From Veillonella sp. (GTDB taxonomy: Bacteria; Bacillota; Negativicutes; Veillonellales; Veillonellaceae): a stretch of DNA of 64,000 nt. Positions 8,704-17,545 of the stretch are shown in pieces. The position numbers and the translations under genes are program-made. The stretch covers positions 300,969-364,968 of the forward strand of contig NZ_JAGZMO010000003.1 of the NCBI RefSeq assembly GCF_018364065.1, read 5' to 3'. The stretch's first letter is position 1. Each line of letters begins with the position of its first letter. Under the pieces are notes generated by a model, which saw only the letters and a list, made by a program, of their open reading frames with translations, was not told the origin of the DNA and searched no databases.

Positions 8704-10005
8704 ATGGATAAACTGCTAGAAGTGAAAGAGTTTGATAGAATAGCCCAAAAGAATAAAGATAGAAGTGATGGGAAATATAAGTATCTGAATAAAAGAGCCT
8801 TTAGTAATCTTGTAAAACTTATCGAAGAGTTTTCTAGCGACGAAGAGAATACAGATGCTTTAAATTTTATGGGAATCTCTCGGAATCGTATTGTTGGGCA
8901 AGTTGTGACCATAAAAAATTATGTAGGTTTGATTCAAATGAGTAACGGCTATAAGATTCAAATTTTGCCTAAGATTAGTTTGGGAGATGACGAAGATTTA
9001 GAGAATAAGGAGACAAAAAGAATCTTTATAAAGATGCTAAAAAGCATGAAGGGATTTCTTAGTAAAGTATTTAATGATGCAAATTTAGAAATAGGCCGAA
9101 TGAATCTGTATGAGATTTTTATAAATATGTATCTTCAAGAAGTTAGACACTTAGTTAAGAGTGGAATAAAATCTACATATTATAGGCAAGAAGAAAATCT
9201 CAAATATTATACTGGGAAGATTTTAATTAGCCAACATATTAAAACTAATATGTTGAACAAAGGGCGATTTTATGTAGCCTATGATAAATTTCATCCAAAC
9301 AGAGCAGAGAATCGGTTAGTTAAAGCAACTTTACTCAAATTACTGCACTTAACAAAAAGTGCGAAGAACTCTAAAGAAATCAGACAATTGTTAATTGCCT
9401 TTGAGATGGTTGAGCCGTCAAAAAATTATAAAAACGAATTTGCTCAGGTCAAGATATGGAGAAATACAAAAGATTATGAAATATTGATGCAATGGTCGAA
9501 AGTATTTTTATTGAATGAATCCTTTACAGCATTTTCGGGAAAAAATAAATCAAAATCTCTTTTGTTCCCTATGGATCGGTTATATGAAAATTATGTTTCA
9601 CAGCAATTAAAAAAAATGCTAGAGTCAAAAGGATGGATTGTTTCAATACAAGATAATGGATGTTATTTGTTTGAGCAGCCAGAATCGCGATTTGCGCTCA
9701 GACCGGATATAGTTTGTAATTATGGTGACAGAACTGTTGTTATGGATACAAAATGGAAGAGGCTTAATAAAAATCGCCTTAATTATGGTATTTCTCAAGG
9801 CGATATGTATCAAATGTACGCTTACTCAAAGAAATATAAAACGAATGAGATGTGGTTACTTTATCCATTAAGTAATGATCTTAGCAAAGATGAAGAGATT
9901 AAATTTGAGTCGGAGGATGGCACAACGGTAAATATATACTTTATTGACTTGGCTCATATGGAAGATACCATGATAGAACTGAAAAACAAATTAGAATCTC
10001 GATAA
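8704..10005 (+). CDS. mcrC: McrC nuclease subunit
   Basis: A 433-residue protein of the McrC (5-methylcytosine-specific restriction) family, which supplies the PD-(D/E)XK nuclease to the McrB motor. The N-terminal part has the McrC-type GYKIQILPKISLG segment. The nuclease motif is near the C-terminus: RPDIVCNYGDRTVVMDTKWK, that is D...D-x-K with the following K-W-K. It starts 14 bases after mcrB and ends before a strong terminator at 10062, so the two form one operon. McrC is intact although McrB is frameshifted. Confidence 0.9.
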   Translation: MDKLLEVKEFDRIAQKNKDRSDGKYKYLNKRAFSNLVKLIEEFSSDEENTDALNFMGISRNRIVGQVVTIKNYVGLIQMSNGYKIQILPKISLGDDEDLENKETKRIFIKMLKSMKGFLSKVFNDANLEIGRMNLYEIFINMYLQEVRHLVKSGIKSTYYRQEENLKYYTGKILISQHIKTNMLNKGRFYVAYDKFHPNRAENRLVKATLLKLLHLTKSAKNSKEIRQLLIAFEMVEPSKNYKNEFAQVKIWRNTKDYEILMQWSKVFLLNESFTAFSGKNKSKSLLFPMDRLYENYVSQQLKKMLESKGWIVSIQDNGCYLFEQPESRFALRPDIVCNYGDRTVVMDTKWKRLNKNRLNYGISQGDMYQMYAYSKKYKTNEMWLLYPLSNDLSKDEEIKFESEDGTTVNIYFIDLAHMEDTMIELKNKLESR

Positions 10006-10061
10006 TAGTATGGAGGTTCTAGGCTAATTTAAAATTGAACTAAAGCTGCTAGTTTGCTTTT

Positions 10062-10108
10062 AAAGGATATCCTTATTAACGTAATAACGTTAAGGAGGAT
10101 GTCCTTTT
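10062..10108 (+). terminator. Terminator of the mcrBC operon
   Basis: A long imperfect hairpin, AAGGATATCCTTATTAACGT paired with AACGTTAAGGAGGATGTCCTT, followed by TTTT. Confidence 0.8.
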
Positions 10109-10429
10109 ATTATTTTTAGAAAGTTACTCTGTTGATATATTGGAGATGGAAAAGAGGCACGTTATTTTAATTAAAATGAGTTTTTTACACTCTTCGATTG
10201 GTTGTTAAAAACCATTTGACGATTATATGTTTAGGTTGTACAATGAAATTGGGAAGAGGAGAAAGCGTCTAGTAAGAAAATTTTAAAAACTCTTCTTAAC
10301 GATTTATTTTTTTTACTCAATGATTACATGGTTATAAATAACCAATAAAAAGAATGCAAAATTTGCAGAAAAGAATGTCTAGTAGTGATTAGTAGATAGA
10401 ATTTTATAGAAGTAGATATAAAATTCAGC

Positions 10430-10680
10430 AGATTAGCAGATAAGTAGACAATGGTAAGACGAGTAAATCTGTCGATATGTAGCGAAGTAGACAAGAAGTA
10501 GATAAGTAGATAGGTAGATAGGTAGCTAAAATACTATTACTAGACAAACTAGATATTAACTAGTGCGAATATTAGTAGACGCAATCGTCTCAAACTAGAC
10601 GAACTAGACACTAACTGGACGAATTAGATATAAACTAGATGAACTAGACGCTAACTAGACGCAAATATTAGTAGACAGAG
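10430..10680. repeat. Degenerate AGTAGATA / CTAGAC tandem repeats
   Basis: The 740-base spacer between mcrC and the second fusion gene has no gene. Its second half is built of short repeats: first TAGTAGATA-like units (10430-10525), then about ten units of roughly 10 bp around ACTAGAC (10585-10665). The 13-mer AATATTAGTAGAC occurs twice (10568-10580 and 10664-10676) and brackets the second block. The spacing and degeneracy exclude a CRISPR array. Confidence 0.7.
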
Positions 10681-10743
10681 TACATGGTAAATGTAAAAAA
10701 TGTAGTGGTTTTAAAGGGAGAATTAAGTAAGGAGGAGTCAATT

Positions 10744-12810
10744 ATGCTTAGATATTCAGTTAATATGCTTAAAGAGTTAAATGTAGATACGATAGAGAAG
10801 CACATTGATAAGATAACTGCTATTTTTCAATATACGTATTACGATTCGGTAGTCGAGGTGCCATGGATATCGTTTAAAGACAGCATTTTGTTTTCCACAT
10901 TGGCGTTAGTCATGATTAATAATAGGTCAAATGAAACGGATGGTGAAAAGTATATTGCTAACGAGTTAAAACAGCCTGGCATTATGCGCGACTTTGAGGC
11001 GTTACGACCATATTATCCTCAGGTCGTGGGGCATTTAAAACTTTGTTCACCTATTGAGTTGTTAACATATATTATGTTTTCCGAGCCGCTGATCCGTTCG
11101 AAATCTGAATACAATGTGGGGCTTAGCATTAATCGATTGTTGGTTGAGTTGCTGCGAGATGAGATCTGTGTTTATGACTGGGGATTCGCACAAGGGGAGT
11201 TTCTGGTGCAGGCTTTACTAAGGGACGAAGAAAAGCAAGTGGCCGGCATTGAAGTTGAAGAGAGCAATTATATCGTAACAAAAATACGACTGTCGCTAAT
11301 GCAAATTGATGCAGATTTATTGTGTGGAGATTTGTTCTTTGAACGAGCTGCGAATCGACAGGGATATGCTGCGGTAATTTGCCCTCCATTTAAACGGGAT
11401 TTGAGAGAATTAAGACATTATGGACAAATGATTGGTGGAGCATTTGAAGATTTGTATTGGTATTTGGATGGTTCTGACATGTACCGCAGTGAGTGGCCAT
11501 ACATCCTTAGAACATTGGAATCGGTAAGATCGGGCGGTAAGTTAATCGCTCTAACTACAAACGAGGCCGCATCGAGTGTTGTTTATAATCGTATACGCTT
11601 ACGATTATTGGAAGAGGGACTAGTGGAAAGTATTATCCAGTTGCCAAATCACTTGTTGCCGGCTCATTCACGGTCTGTGATTCTTTGGGTATTTTCCAGG
11701 AAAAAGAACGAATATGTGCGTATGATTGATGCGGCGGACATACGAACTTTGGAAGGCCGTAAATCTTATTTATCTAAAGAGGATATCCGAGAGATTGTAG
11801 AGTTATATAAATATGGCAGCAGCAGTTTGAGTGCCGGTCGTAATATGAGTGCCGACGCTGTTGCCAACCTTGACGAGCAAGGCGCGGATGATATGGATGA
11901 TGGTACCCCTACTAAAAAGCTTGTAGTTGATGTGCCCTATGATGACCTTATGAATGATGTGAATTCTTTCTACGAGAGAAATAGACTTGCGTTGGGAGAA
12001 GCTGATTTGATAGTCCCTATGGACTTTGTGATTAGGGATGAGCCGGGTTGCGACTTATCACCGGTGAGATACACAAAGGGATATACAAAGAGAGCTTCCC
12101 GGTTCTTAGAGCCAATGAACCCGGATTTGGGATTGCGTGGAAGACAATATATTTTCCTTGGTGAAGTTTGTACGATTAAACGAGGCTTTGTATTACCGAA
12201 GAAAGATGTGGCTGCAGCCGGAGATGCCGGTGCTATCGGGATTGCAGGTTCCGGCGCTGGTACTACGGGTAATGAGGGTACGGGTAATGAGGGGAAATAT
12301 ATTACTCCAAAACATCTGAATAACGATATAATTGACGTTCTAACCGTGGACTCGTTAGAAGGGAGTGATACGGGGCATAATAAAACGCCTGTAACAATTA
12401 ACAGTATTATTATGAGTAAGTCTGCACCGTTTAAATTTGGTTTTGTTGATGATTTGAAGGGGAAAAATGTGTATAGCAACGGCAATACATATAGATTGAC
12501 CATTGATGAGGAACAAATAAATCCTGTGTATCTATTTATGTATTTAACATCTGATATGGCGAAACTTCAATTAGATCATATGGTGGAATTAACCAATCCA
12601 TATTCGCGAACGAAAACGGTAAGTATTGAAGACCTAAAAGAGCTGTATCTACCTTTGCTTCCGAGAAAGGAACAGGATGCTGTAGCTGCTGAGTTTTTAA
12701 AATTAGTGGAAAAAGAACGGCAGGTTCAAATGCAGTTGGATGAAATTTTAGAAAATAAAGGGGCATTGCTTATAAAGTCATTGAATCCACCTGAAGAGGA
12801 GGCTAAATAA
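10744..12810 (+). CDS. Second methylase-specificity fusion paralogue with altered catalytic motifs
   Basis: A 688-residue paralogue of the protein at 4517-6346, with the same order: helical N-terminus, Rossmann methylase domain, linker and one HsdS-like recognition half. It is more degenerate. Motif I is DWGFAQGEFL, so one glycine is lost, and the catalytic motif is AVICPPFKRD, with Cys in place of Asn/Asp. Shared C-terminal signatures are KYITPKHLNND, YSNGNTYRLTI and EDLKELYLPLLP. A Gly/Ala-rich insert of about 28 residues sits in the recognition half just before the ITPKHL motif, and part of it is encoded by two 15-bp direct repeats (12265-12294). The start at 10744 has AAGGAGG upstream; the extension to 10684 has none. 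Three small genes follow on the same strand. Catalytic activity is doubtful; DNA recognition may be retained. Confidence 0.75.
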   Translation: MLRYSVNMLKELNVDTIEKHIDKITAIFQYTYYDSVVEVPWISFKDSILFSTLALVMINNRSNETDGEKYIANELKQPGIMRDFEALRPYYPQVVGHLKLCSPIELLTYIMFSEPLIRSKSEYNVGLSINRLLVELLRDEICVYDWGFAQGEFLVQALLRDEEKQVAGIEVEESNYIVTKIRLSLMQIDADLLCGDLFFERAANRQGYAAVICPPFKRDLRELRHYGQMIGGAFEDLYWYLDGSDMYRSEWPYILRTLESVRSGGKLIALTTNEAASSVVYNRIRLRLLEEGLVESIIQLPNHLLPAHSRSVILWVFSRKKNEYVRMIDAADIRTLEGRKSYLSKEDIREIVELYKYGSSSLSAGRNMSADAVANLDEQGADDMDDGTPTKKLVVDVPYDDLMNDVNSFYERNRLALGEADLIVPMDFVIRDEPGCDLSPVRYTKGYTKRASRFLEPMNPDLGLRGRQYIFLGEVCTIKRGFVLPKKDVAAAGDAGAIGIAGSGAGTTGNEGTGNEGKYITPKHLNNDIIDVLTVDSLEGSDTGHNKTPVTINSIIMSKSAPFKFGFVDDLKGKNVYSNGNTYRLTIDEEQINPVYLFMYLTSDMAKLQLDHMVELTNPYSRTKTVSIEDLKELYLPLLPRKEQDAVAAEFLKLVEKERQVQMQLDEILENKGALLIKSLNPPEEEAK

Positions 12811-12881
12811 GGAATAGTAGTAAGGGGAGAATTTGTTAATCATACCAGATTAGAAATTAATTGTTTGTTAGGAGGGACACT

Positions 12882-13244
12882 ATGTTTACGAATAAAAGCA
12901 TGTTCTATGATCCGATTGATGATGGTACGGCAGAAATATTACGCATCAATATTGATGGAAGCTACAGCTCTGTAGTGGTAAATGTGTTTTACACCATTGG
13001 CGGAGTCAGTCCGTCAGAGTTGGCTTTTCGGGAGCGCGCTGAAGGGGTTATCTTGGAACCGGTTACGATTGGGGAGCGGACTTATGGGATGTGGATTCCG
13101 CAAGGTAAAAAACTATATAACGAAAAAGCGTCGAAGCTGCTGGGCAAAGAAGTGCGTGGGAATGTTTATATAATACGTACGGATTCCTATAGAGAATTCT
13201 TGGAGCCTGAAGATATCGAATATATAAAAAATACGGTGGGATGA
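12882..13244 (+). CDS. Small unknown protein, family A (120 aa)
   Basis: The start was set at 12882 because TTAGGAGGGACACT precedes it. The C-terminal half, with KLYNEKASKLLGKEVRGNVY, then IIRTDSYREFLEPEDIEYIK, aligns well with the C-terminal half of the protein at 13660-14061. The N-terminus is beta-rich in appearance. The NE-x-A-S, G-x-x-GN-x-Y pattern slightly recalls DUF3846 (antirestriction-linked in some elements), but I cannot confirm this. It lies 71 bases after the methylase-like gene in an apparent operon of four genes. Confidence 0.65.
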   Translation: MFTNKSMFYDPIDDGTAEILRINIDGSYSSVVVNVFYTIGGVSPSELAFRERAEGVILEPVTIGERTYGMWIPQGKKLYNEKASKLLGKEVRGNVYIIRTDSYREFLEPEDIEYIKNTVG

Positions 13245-13314
13245 GTTTATGTGGTTGTAAGGGAAATATAGAATGATGTCACGGCAGGAACGCGTGAAAT
13301 AGGGGGCATGTACA

Positions 13315-13644
13315 TTGTGGCGCAAAGATTTTATTGAAGGAGCCAGAGGCCTTCATTATGAAGACGAGGAAGAGGCGGTACGTATGCGTAGAATTTTGAT
13401 GCCGTATAAAAAGGATGGTCGCACATTGTTCTCTATAAGGGGCGAAATGGGGAGCAATATGACACTGCGAGATAGTCGAGGAAAAGTGCTCGCCAGATAT
13501 ACGGGACTTCTTGATATAACAAAAGATTTAAAAACGGGGGCAAAAGGTCGAGGAAATTTATTGGCTAAGTTGATGGTCGACTATGTGCTGGCAGAGAGTG
13601 AAGCTGAAGTTGAATCTGAAGGACAGGCTGATTTGAAAATATAG
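13315..13644 (+). CDS. Small unknown protein (109 aa), TTG start
   Basis: The frame opens with TTG at 13315 (WRKDFIEGARGLHYEDEEEA), with GGGGGC upstream as a possible ribosome binding site; the start is uncertain. No family was recognised. The sequence is mixed-charge and soluble with an acidic C-terminus (ESEAEVESEGQADL). It lies between two related small genes in the presumed operon of the methylase-like gene, 15 bases before the next start. Confidence 0.5.
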   Translation: MWRKDFIEGARGLHYEDEEEAVRMRRILMPYKKDGRTLFSIRGEMGSNMTLRDSRGKVLARYTGLLDITKDLKTGAKGRGNLLAKLMVDYVLAESEAEVESEGQADLKI

Positions 13645-13659
13645 ATAAGGAGGAGTGTT

Positions 13660-14061
13660 ATGAAAAAATATAAGGAACTGCGAATTGGGCGTGACGGTGT
13701 ATCTGAATTTGTTGAAGTAGAGGCCGGGGCATATGGGCTTCAAGGTATAGTCGGGGCGGCGAAGCATAATAACTTTAGTGCTGTGAGAGGGATTAAAGCT
13801 GTAAAACTGGGTGGTGCTTATTATCTGATTGTAGATAGTAGGAATACGGTAAGGGGAAATAATAAACAAAGAAGTAACGGGTACACAATGAAGTACGATT
13901 CAGAATTCTATAACGAACATGCTTCGGTTATCGCGGGACGAGAAATATTTGGTAATGCTTATGTAGTGAAACAAGACCATGGTATTTATCGTGCATTAGA
14001 AGACCGGGAAGTTGAAGAAATAAAAAAAGAATATCCATTTCCGATTAAAGGAGAAGAGTAG
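13660..14061 (+). CDS. Small unknown protein, family A paralogue (133 aa)
   Basis: Starts after GGAGGAGTGTT. Its C-terminal half (EFYNEHASVIAGREIFGNAY, then VVKQDHGIYRALEDREVEEIK) matches the gene at 12882-13244 at the positions YNE-x-AS, G-(K/R)-E, GN-x-Y, Y-R and LE-x-x-x-x-E-x-IK, so the two are paralogues. It is the last gene before a bidirectional terminator at 14107. The function is unknown; association with the methylase-like fusion is inferred from position only. Confidence 0.65.
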   Translation: MKKYKELRIGRDGVSEFVEVEAGAYGLQGIVGAAKHNNFSAVRGIKAVKLGGAYYLIVDSRNTVRGNNKQRSNGYTMKYDSEFYNEHASVIAGREIFGNAYVVKQDHGIYRALEDREVEEIKKEYPFPIKGEE

Positions 14062-14106
14062 ATATTCTTGATTCGATAGGTACTTTGAAAGAGATAAATT
14101 TTGCGT

Positions 14107-14147
14107 ATAAAAAACGGGCAAAGAACGATTGCTCTTTGCCCATTTTA
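14107..14147. terminator. Bidirectional terminator
   Basis: GGGCAAAGA and TCTTTGCCC form the stem. A-rich sequence lies on the left and TTTT on the right, between converging genes (end 14061 on plus, end 14174 on minus). Confidence 0.85.
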
Positions 14148-14173
14148 GATAGTAGTATATTTGCTTTTGACAA

Positions 14174-14341
14174 CTAGCTTTCCGAGTCTTTCTTTGTGAA
14201 GGATCTGTATAAAGAGTATACGAACCATGCCAAGAAGATGATAGCTACAACCATGAAGGCTGCTTTGAAAGCGAACACCATCATTTTGAAGGATATGTAC
14301 ATAAATAACGCAGCCAATAATAACATAATTAAAGATTTCAT
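14174..14341 (-). CDS. Small hydrophobic membrane protein (55 aa)
   Basis: Translation on the minus strand from ATG 14341 gives MKSLIMLLLAALFMYISF, followed by MMVFAFKAAFMVVAIIFLAW, then VYSLYRSFTKKDSES and a stop at 14174-14176. Two hydrophobic segments are followed by a short charged tail. An AGGAGA ribosome binding site lies ten bases before this ATG; another ATG three codons upstream (14350) is too close to it. The bidirectional terminator at 14107 serves as its end. No family was recognised. Confidence 0.6.
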   Translation of the reverse strand: MKSLIMLLLAALFMYISFKMMVFAFKAAFMVVAIIFLAWFVYSLYRSFTKKDSES

Positions 14342-14655
14342 ATTTTTCATTCTCCTATTTTGTGAAATTTAATGTTTGTAGATAGTACAAGATACATACC
14401 GAATACCGGTGAACTTGCCATATGATTAATCAACTCATAGTTTGAGATACGAATAGCTAAATCGAAGGTATAAAACCTATCGTTTGTAATTACATTGTTT
14501 AAAACTCTTTTTATATTATAACAAATAATTAACTATATCGCAAATTTTCGATGTGCTAAAAGTTTATACTAAATTATGTAATAGCAGATTAATTGATTAC
14601 TATTGGAATTTTATTATTCAAATTGTTCAATAGTATAAAGCGGAAAATTGATATG

Positions 14656-14664
14656 TGGTATAAT
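14656..14664 (+). promoter_or_regulatory. Extended -10 element upstream of HNH gene
   Basis: TGGTATAAT fits an extended -10 promoter (TGnTATAAT) with no convincing -35, about 135 bases before the HNH endonuclease start. The rest of the spacer 14342-14799 shows nothing else. Confidence 0.35.
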
Positions 14665-14799
14665 TAAGCTAATATTAAAGAGAACGAAAACAGGTTTCAA
14701 TTTTTTGTAAAAATTGAAATAAAAAGGGTGTATTTATTAGTACAGTAGGTAAGTGAAAGTTAGTGTAGCATGAATTATTAAGAAGTGGGAGTGCTAATT

Positions 14800-15570
14800 A
14801 TGGGCGAAAGAAAGAACTGGACGGAAGATGAGCTTATTCTTACATATTATTACTATTGTCAAATCCCTATTAAGAAAATAAATAAAAATACCTCCGAGAT
14901 TAAAAATATAGCAGACTTAATAGGTCGAACACCTTCATCGGTAGTTTATAAGATGCTGAATCTTAGATATATAGAATCCCAGTCCCAAAATTTGCCCGAA
15001 GAAGGAAAAGGATTGTCTAATGGGGGAAAATTAGATAAAAAGGTTTTTTTCCATTTCTTGAATCAATGGGAAGAGCTTACTGCAAGAGCTACTGAAATTG
15101 AGCAAAAATTAAGTGGTAAATCTATGGAATTAAAGGATGGAATAAATTTCTATCCTATTCCTGAGGGCCAAACTCGGGAAGCATTAATCAATATAAGAAT
15201 TAATCAAAATTTTTTTAGAAATACTGTATTAAATGCTTATAATAACACTTGTTGCATTACTGGAATTAATACACCAGAGCTCTTGATTGCTAGTCACATA
15301 AAACCTTGGAGTGAAAGTGATCCTAAAACAGAACGTACTAATCCATGTAATGGATTATGCTTAAATGCTTTACATGATAAGGCGTTTGATAGAGGCCTTA
15401 TTACAGTTGATTATAAAGATTTAACAATTCGCATCTCGGAGACGATAGGCGATAATGATACGTTATCTTGGCTTAAACAGTTTGATAAGCAAAAGATAGA
15501 AGAACCTGTGAGATTCCCTCCTAATAAAGAGTTCCTTCAATATCACAACGAGGTTATATTTAGATCTTGA
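14800..15570 (+). CDS. HNH endonuclease family protein
   Basis: A 256-residue protein. The N-terminal 50 residues (NWTEDELILTYYYY, then IADLIGRTPSSVVYKMLNL) resemble a SANT/helix-turn-helix DNA-binding module. The C-terminal third is an HNH nuclease of the restriction type: CCITG, then LIASHIKPWS, then NGLCLNALHDKAFDRGLITVD, containing the SHI-x-PW and LC-x-x-HD-x-A-FD-x-G signatures. The ATG at 14800 was chosen because GGGAG lies upstream. It stands alone between the small-gene operon and the GHKL-Z1 operon. It is likely a restriction-type nuclease; a specific partner methylase is not evident. Confidence 0.8.
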   Translation: MGERKNWTEDELILTYYYYCQIPIKKINKNTSEIKNIADLIGRTPSSVVYKMLNLRYIESQSQNLPEEGKGLSNGGKLDKKVFFHFLNQWEELTARATEIEQKLSGKSMELKDGINFYPIPEGQTREALINIRINQNFFRNTVLNAYNNTCCITGINTPELLIASHIKPWSESDPKTERTNPCNGLCLNALHDKAFDRGLITVDYKDLTIRISETIGDNDTLSWLKQFDKQKIEEPVRFPPNKEFLQYHNEVIFRS

Positions 15571-15665
15571 GTATATTTGTACTATATTTTCAGTAACAAA
15601 CTTGAAGAATATTAAATTAAGGCTAAAAATAAATAGGAGTACATAGAAAGAAGCGACAAGTATTA

Positions 15666-15691
15666 TTAAAGCCACCAAATGGTGGCTTTAA
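15666..15691 (+). terminator. Terminator-like hairpin after HNH gene
   Basis: An 11-bp stem TTAAAGCCACC/GGTGGCTTTAA with loop AAAT; the T-tract is poor. The remainder of the 520-base spacer to 16090 is AT-rich and I see no gene in it. Confidence 0.6.
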
Positions 15692-16090
15692 ATTTAAGGA
15701 AGATAGATATTTATGAATATCGTACGATAAAATTCTAGGTTGAAATTATGCTATAATAAATTTTGAAAGATGAGGTATAAATGAACGCTTGTAGGGCTCG
15801 ACATTATTATTTAAAAGAGATCGTTTTATAGTAATAAGGTAAATTAAGCAGATAATTGGAGAATAGAGTTATATTTTAAACTAAAATATAAAAAAATAAA
15901 GGGAAAATAACTCCATGTATAGAATATTATTCAATATGAATATTTATAAGGCTTAAAAATTAAAAGGCAGAATTTTGCAATCATTAAAATTGAGAGGATA
16001 CTTTGAAAAATAATTGACTAGATAGGGATAACATTAATTGTTAATAGCTGAAATATTGTTAAAGTGAGTATTTAGAGATAGGGGTATTTT

Positions 16091-17545
16091 ATGCAAACAA
16101 TTGATTTGCCTCCATTTGCACCGATATTGATGGAGTCGACACGTGCAATCGGATATACATTAGAAGCTGCAGTTGCTGATATTTTAGATAATAGTATAAC
16201 GGCAAAAGCCAATAATATAGAAATATATTATTATCCAATTGACGCATACGTTGCCTTTTTAGATGATGGCACAGGAATGGATGAATGTGAAATAAATAGA
16301 GCTATGCAGTATGGAAGTCAAAATCCAGCTGATATTCGTAATGAATATGATTTGGGAAGATTCGGGCTTGGTCTTAAAACTGCTTCACTCTCTCAGTGCC
16401 GATGTTTAACTGTTTTATCAAAGCAAGGGAACTCTATTGTAGGAAGACGTTGGGACCTTGATCATGTAGCGGAATCAAAAAGTTGGTCGTTGATTATCTT
16501 GGATGAAGAAGATTTAAACGAAGAACAAATACCACATTATGATGATTTGAAGCAATTTGAAAATGGAACTCTTGTGGTCTGGGAAAAGTTAGATCGTTTA
16601 GAAAAGGGCAACCAAGATCTTGAAGAGAGCTTAGGGCGTAAGATGGATGATGTATGTGAACATTTAGCGTTAGTTTTTCACAGATACTTAAGTGGAGAGC
16701 CGGGACTAAAGCGTATTTCCATCAGTATGAATCATGTTCCGATAGATCCTATAGATCCTTTTATTACCAATAAGAGTACGCAATGTATGGATGATGAAAT
16801 TCTTCAAATCAGGGGGGAGAAAATTGTAATTCGACCATATATTTTGCCACATTCATCAAAATTGTCTTCCGCGGAGTTAAAGGTACTAGGTGGAAAAGAC
16901 GGACTGCGCAAACACCAGGGATTTTATATTTATCGTAATAAGCGACTTTTAATATGGGGTACTTGGTTTAGGATGCTTAGAAAAGGGGAACTGTCAAAAT
17001 TGGCTCGAGTAAGAGTGGATATTCCTAATGCTCTTGATGACTTATGGACCTTAGATATAAAAAAATCATCAGCAATGCCACCTTTTGAAGTAAAAGAAAA
17101 TCTTCGACATATAATAGATAAAATGCCAACTCGAAGCAAACAAGTTTTTCAGGTTCGGGGGAAAAAAGAAGATGATGAAAAGCAATTATGGGGTCGGATA
17201 AGAGCACGAGATAATAGCATTTATTATGAGATTAATAGACAGCACCCACTTGTTGAGGCAATAAAAAATAAATATGATATAGCGGATTCGGACATAGATG
17301 TTTTGTTAAAGAATTTGGAAGAGTTACTACCTTTAAATTCACTTTATATAGATTTGACAAATGATGTTAAAGTTAATAATGAGGTAGGGCTAGACGAAAA
17401 AAATATTCTTAATAAAATGAAACAGACTCTTGACGTATTTGATGAGAGTAAAAGGACTGCATTGTTTAAAACATTGATATTAACTGCGCCATATAACGAA
17501 TATATAGAGTTCTTGCAAGAGGCTTTTGATAAGGGAGAAATATAA
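16091..17545 (+). CDS. GHKL (MORC/MutL-like) ATPase of a restriction-type operon
   Basis: A 484-residue protein with a Bergerat-fold ATPase in the N-terminal 110 residues: N-box AVADILDNSITAKA, G1 box FLDDGTGMD, and G2 lid LGRFGLGLKTASL. A transducer-like domain follows (KHQGFYIYRNKRLLIWG). Prokaryotic MORC/MutL-like ATPases are known to occur in operons with Z1-domain ATPases and endonucleases, where they probably act as DNA clamps or gates. It is the first gene of a five-gene operon; the next gene begins at the base after its stop codon. The function within the system is inferred. Confidence 0.85.
   Translation: MQTIDLPPFAPILMESTRAIGYTLEAAVADILDNSITAKANNIEIYYYPIDAYVAFLDDGTGMDECEINRAMQYGSQNPADIRNEYDLGRFGLGLKTASLSQCRCLTVLSKQGNSIVGRRWDLDHVAESKSWSLIILDEEDLNEEQIPHYDDLKQFENGTLVVWEKLDRLEKGNQDLEESLGRKMDDVCEHLALVFHRYLSGEPGLKRISISMNHVPIDPIDPFITNKSTQCMDDEILQIRGEKIVIRPYILPHSSKLSSAELKVLGGKDGLRKHQGFYIYRNKRLLIWGTWFRMLRKGELSKLARVRVDIPNALDDLWTLDIKKSSAMPPFEVKENLRHIIDKMPTRSKQVFQVRGKKEDDEKQLWGRIRARDNSIYYEINRQHPLVEAIKNKYDIADSDIDVLLKNLEELLPLNSLYIDLTNDVKVNNEVGLDEKNILNKMKQTLDVFDESKRTALFKTLILTAPYNEYIEFLQEAFDKGEI

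Noticed and set aside
10430..10680. Possible CRISPR array in the repeated AGTAGATA/CTAGAC region
   Set aside because: Repeats are 8-10 bp, degenerate and without unique spacers of constant length; no cas genes nearby.
11970..12503. 177-codon minus-strand ORF inside the second fusion gene
   Set aside because: Shadow of the real gene; low-complexity Pro/Ala/Val content and no start signal.
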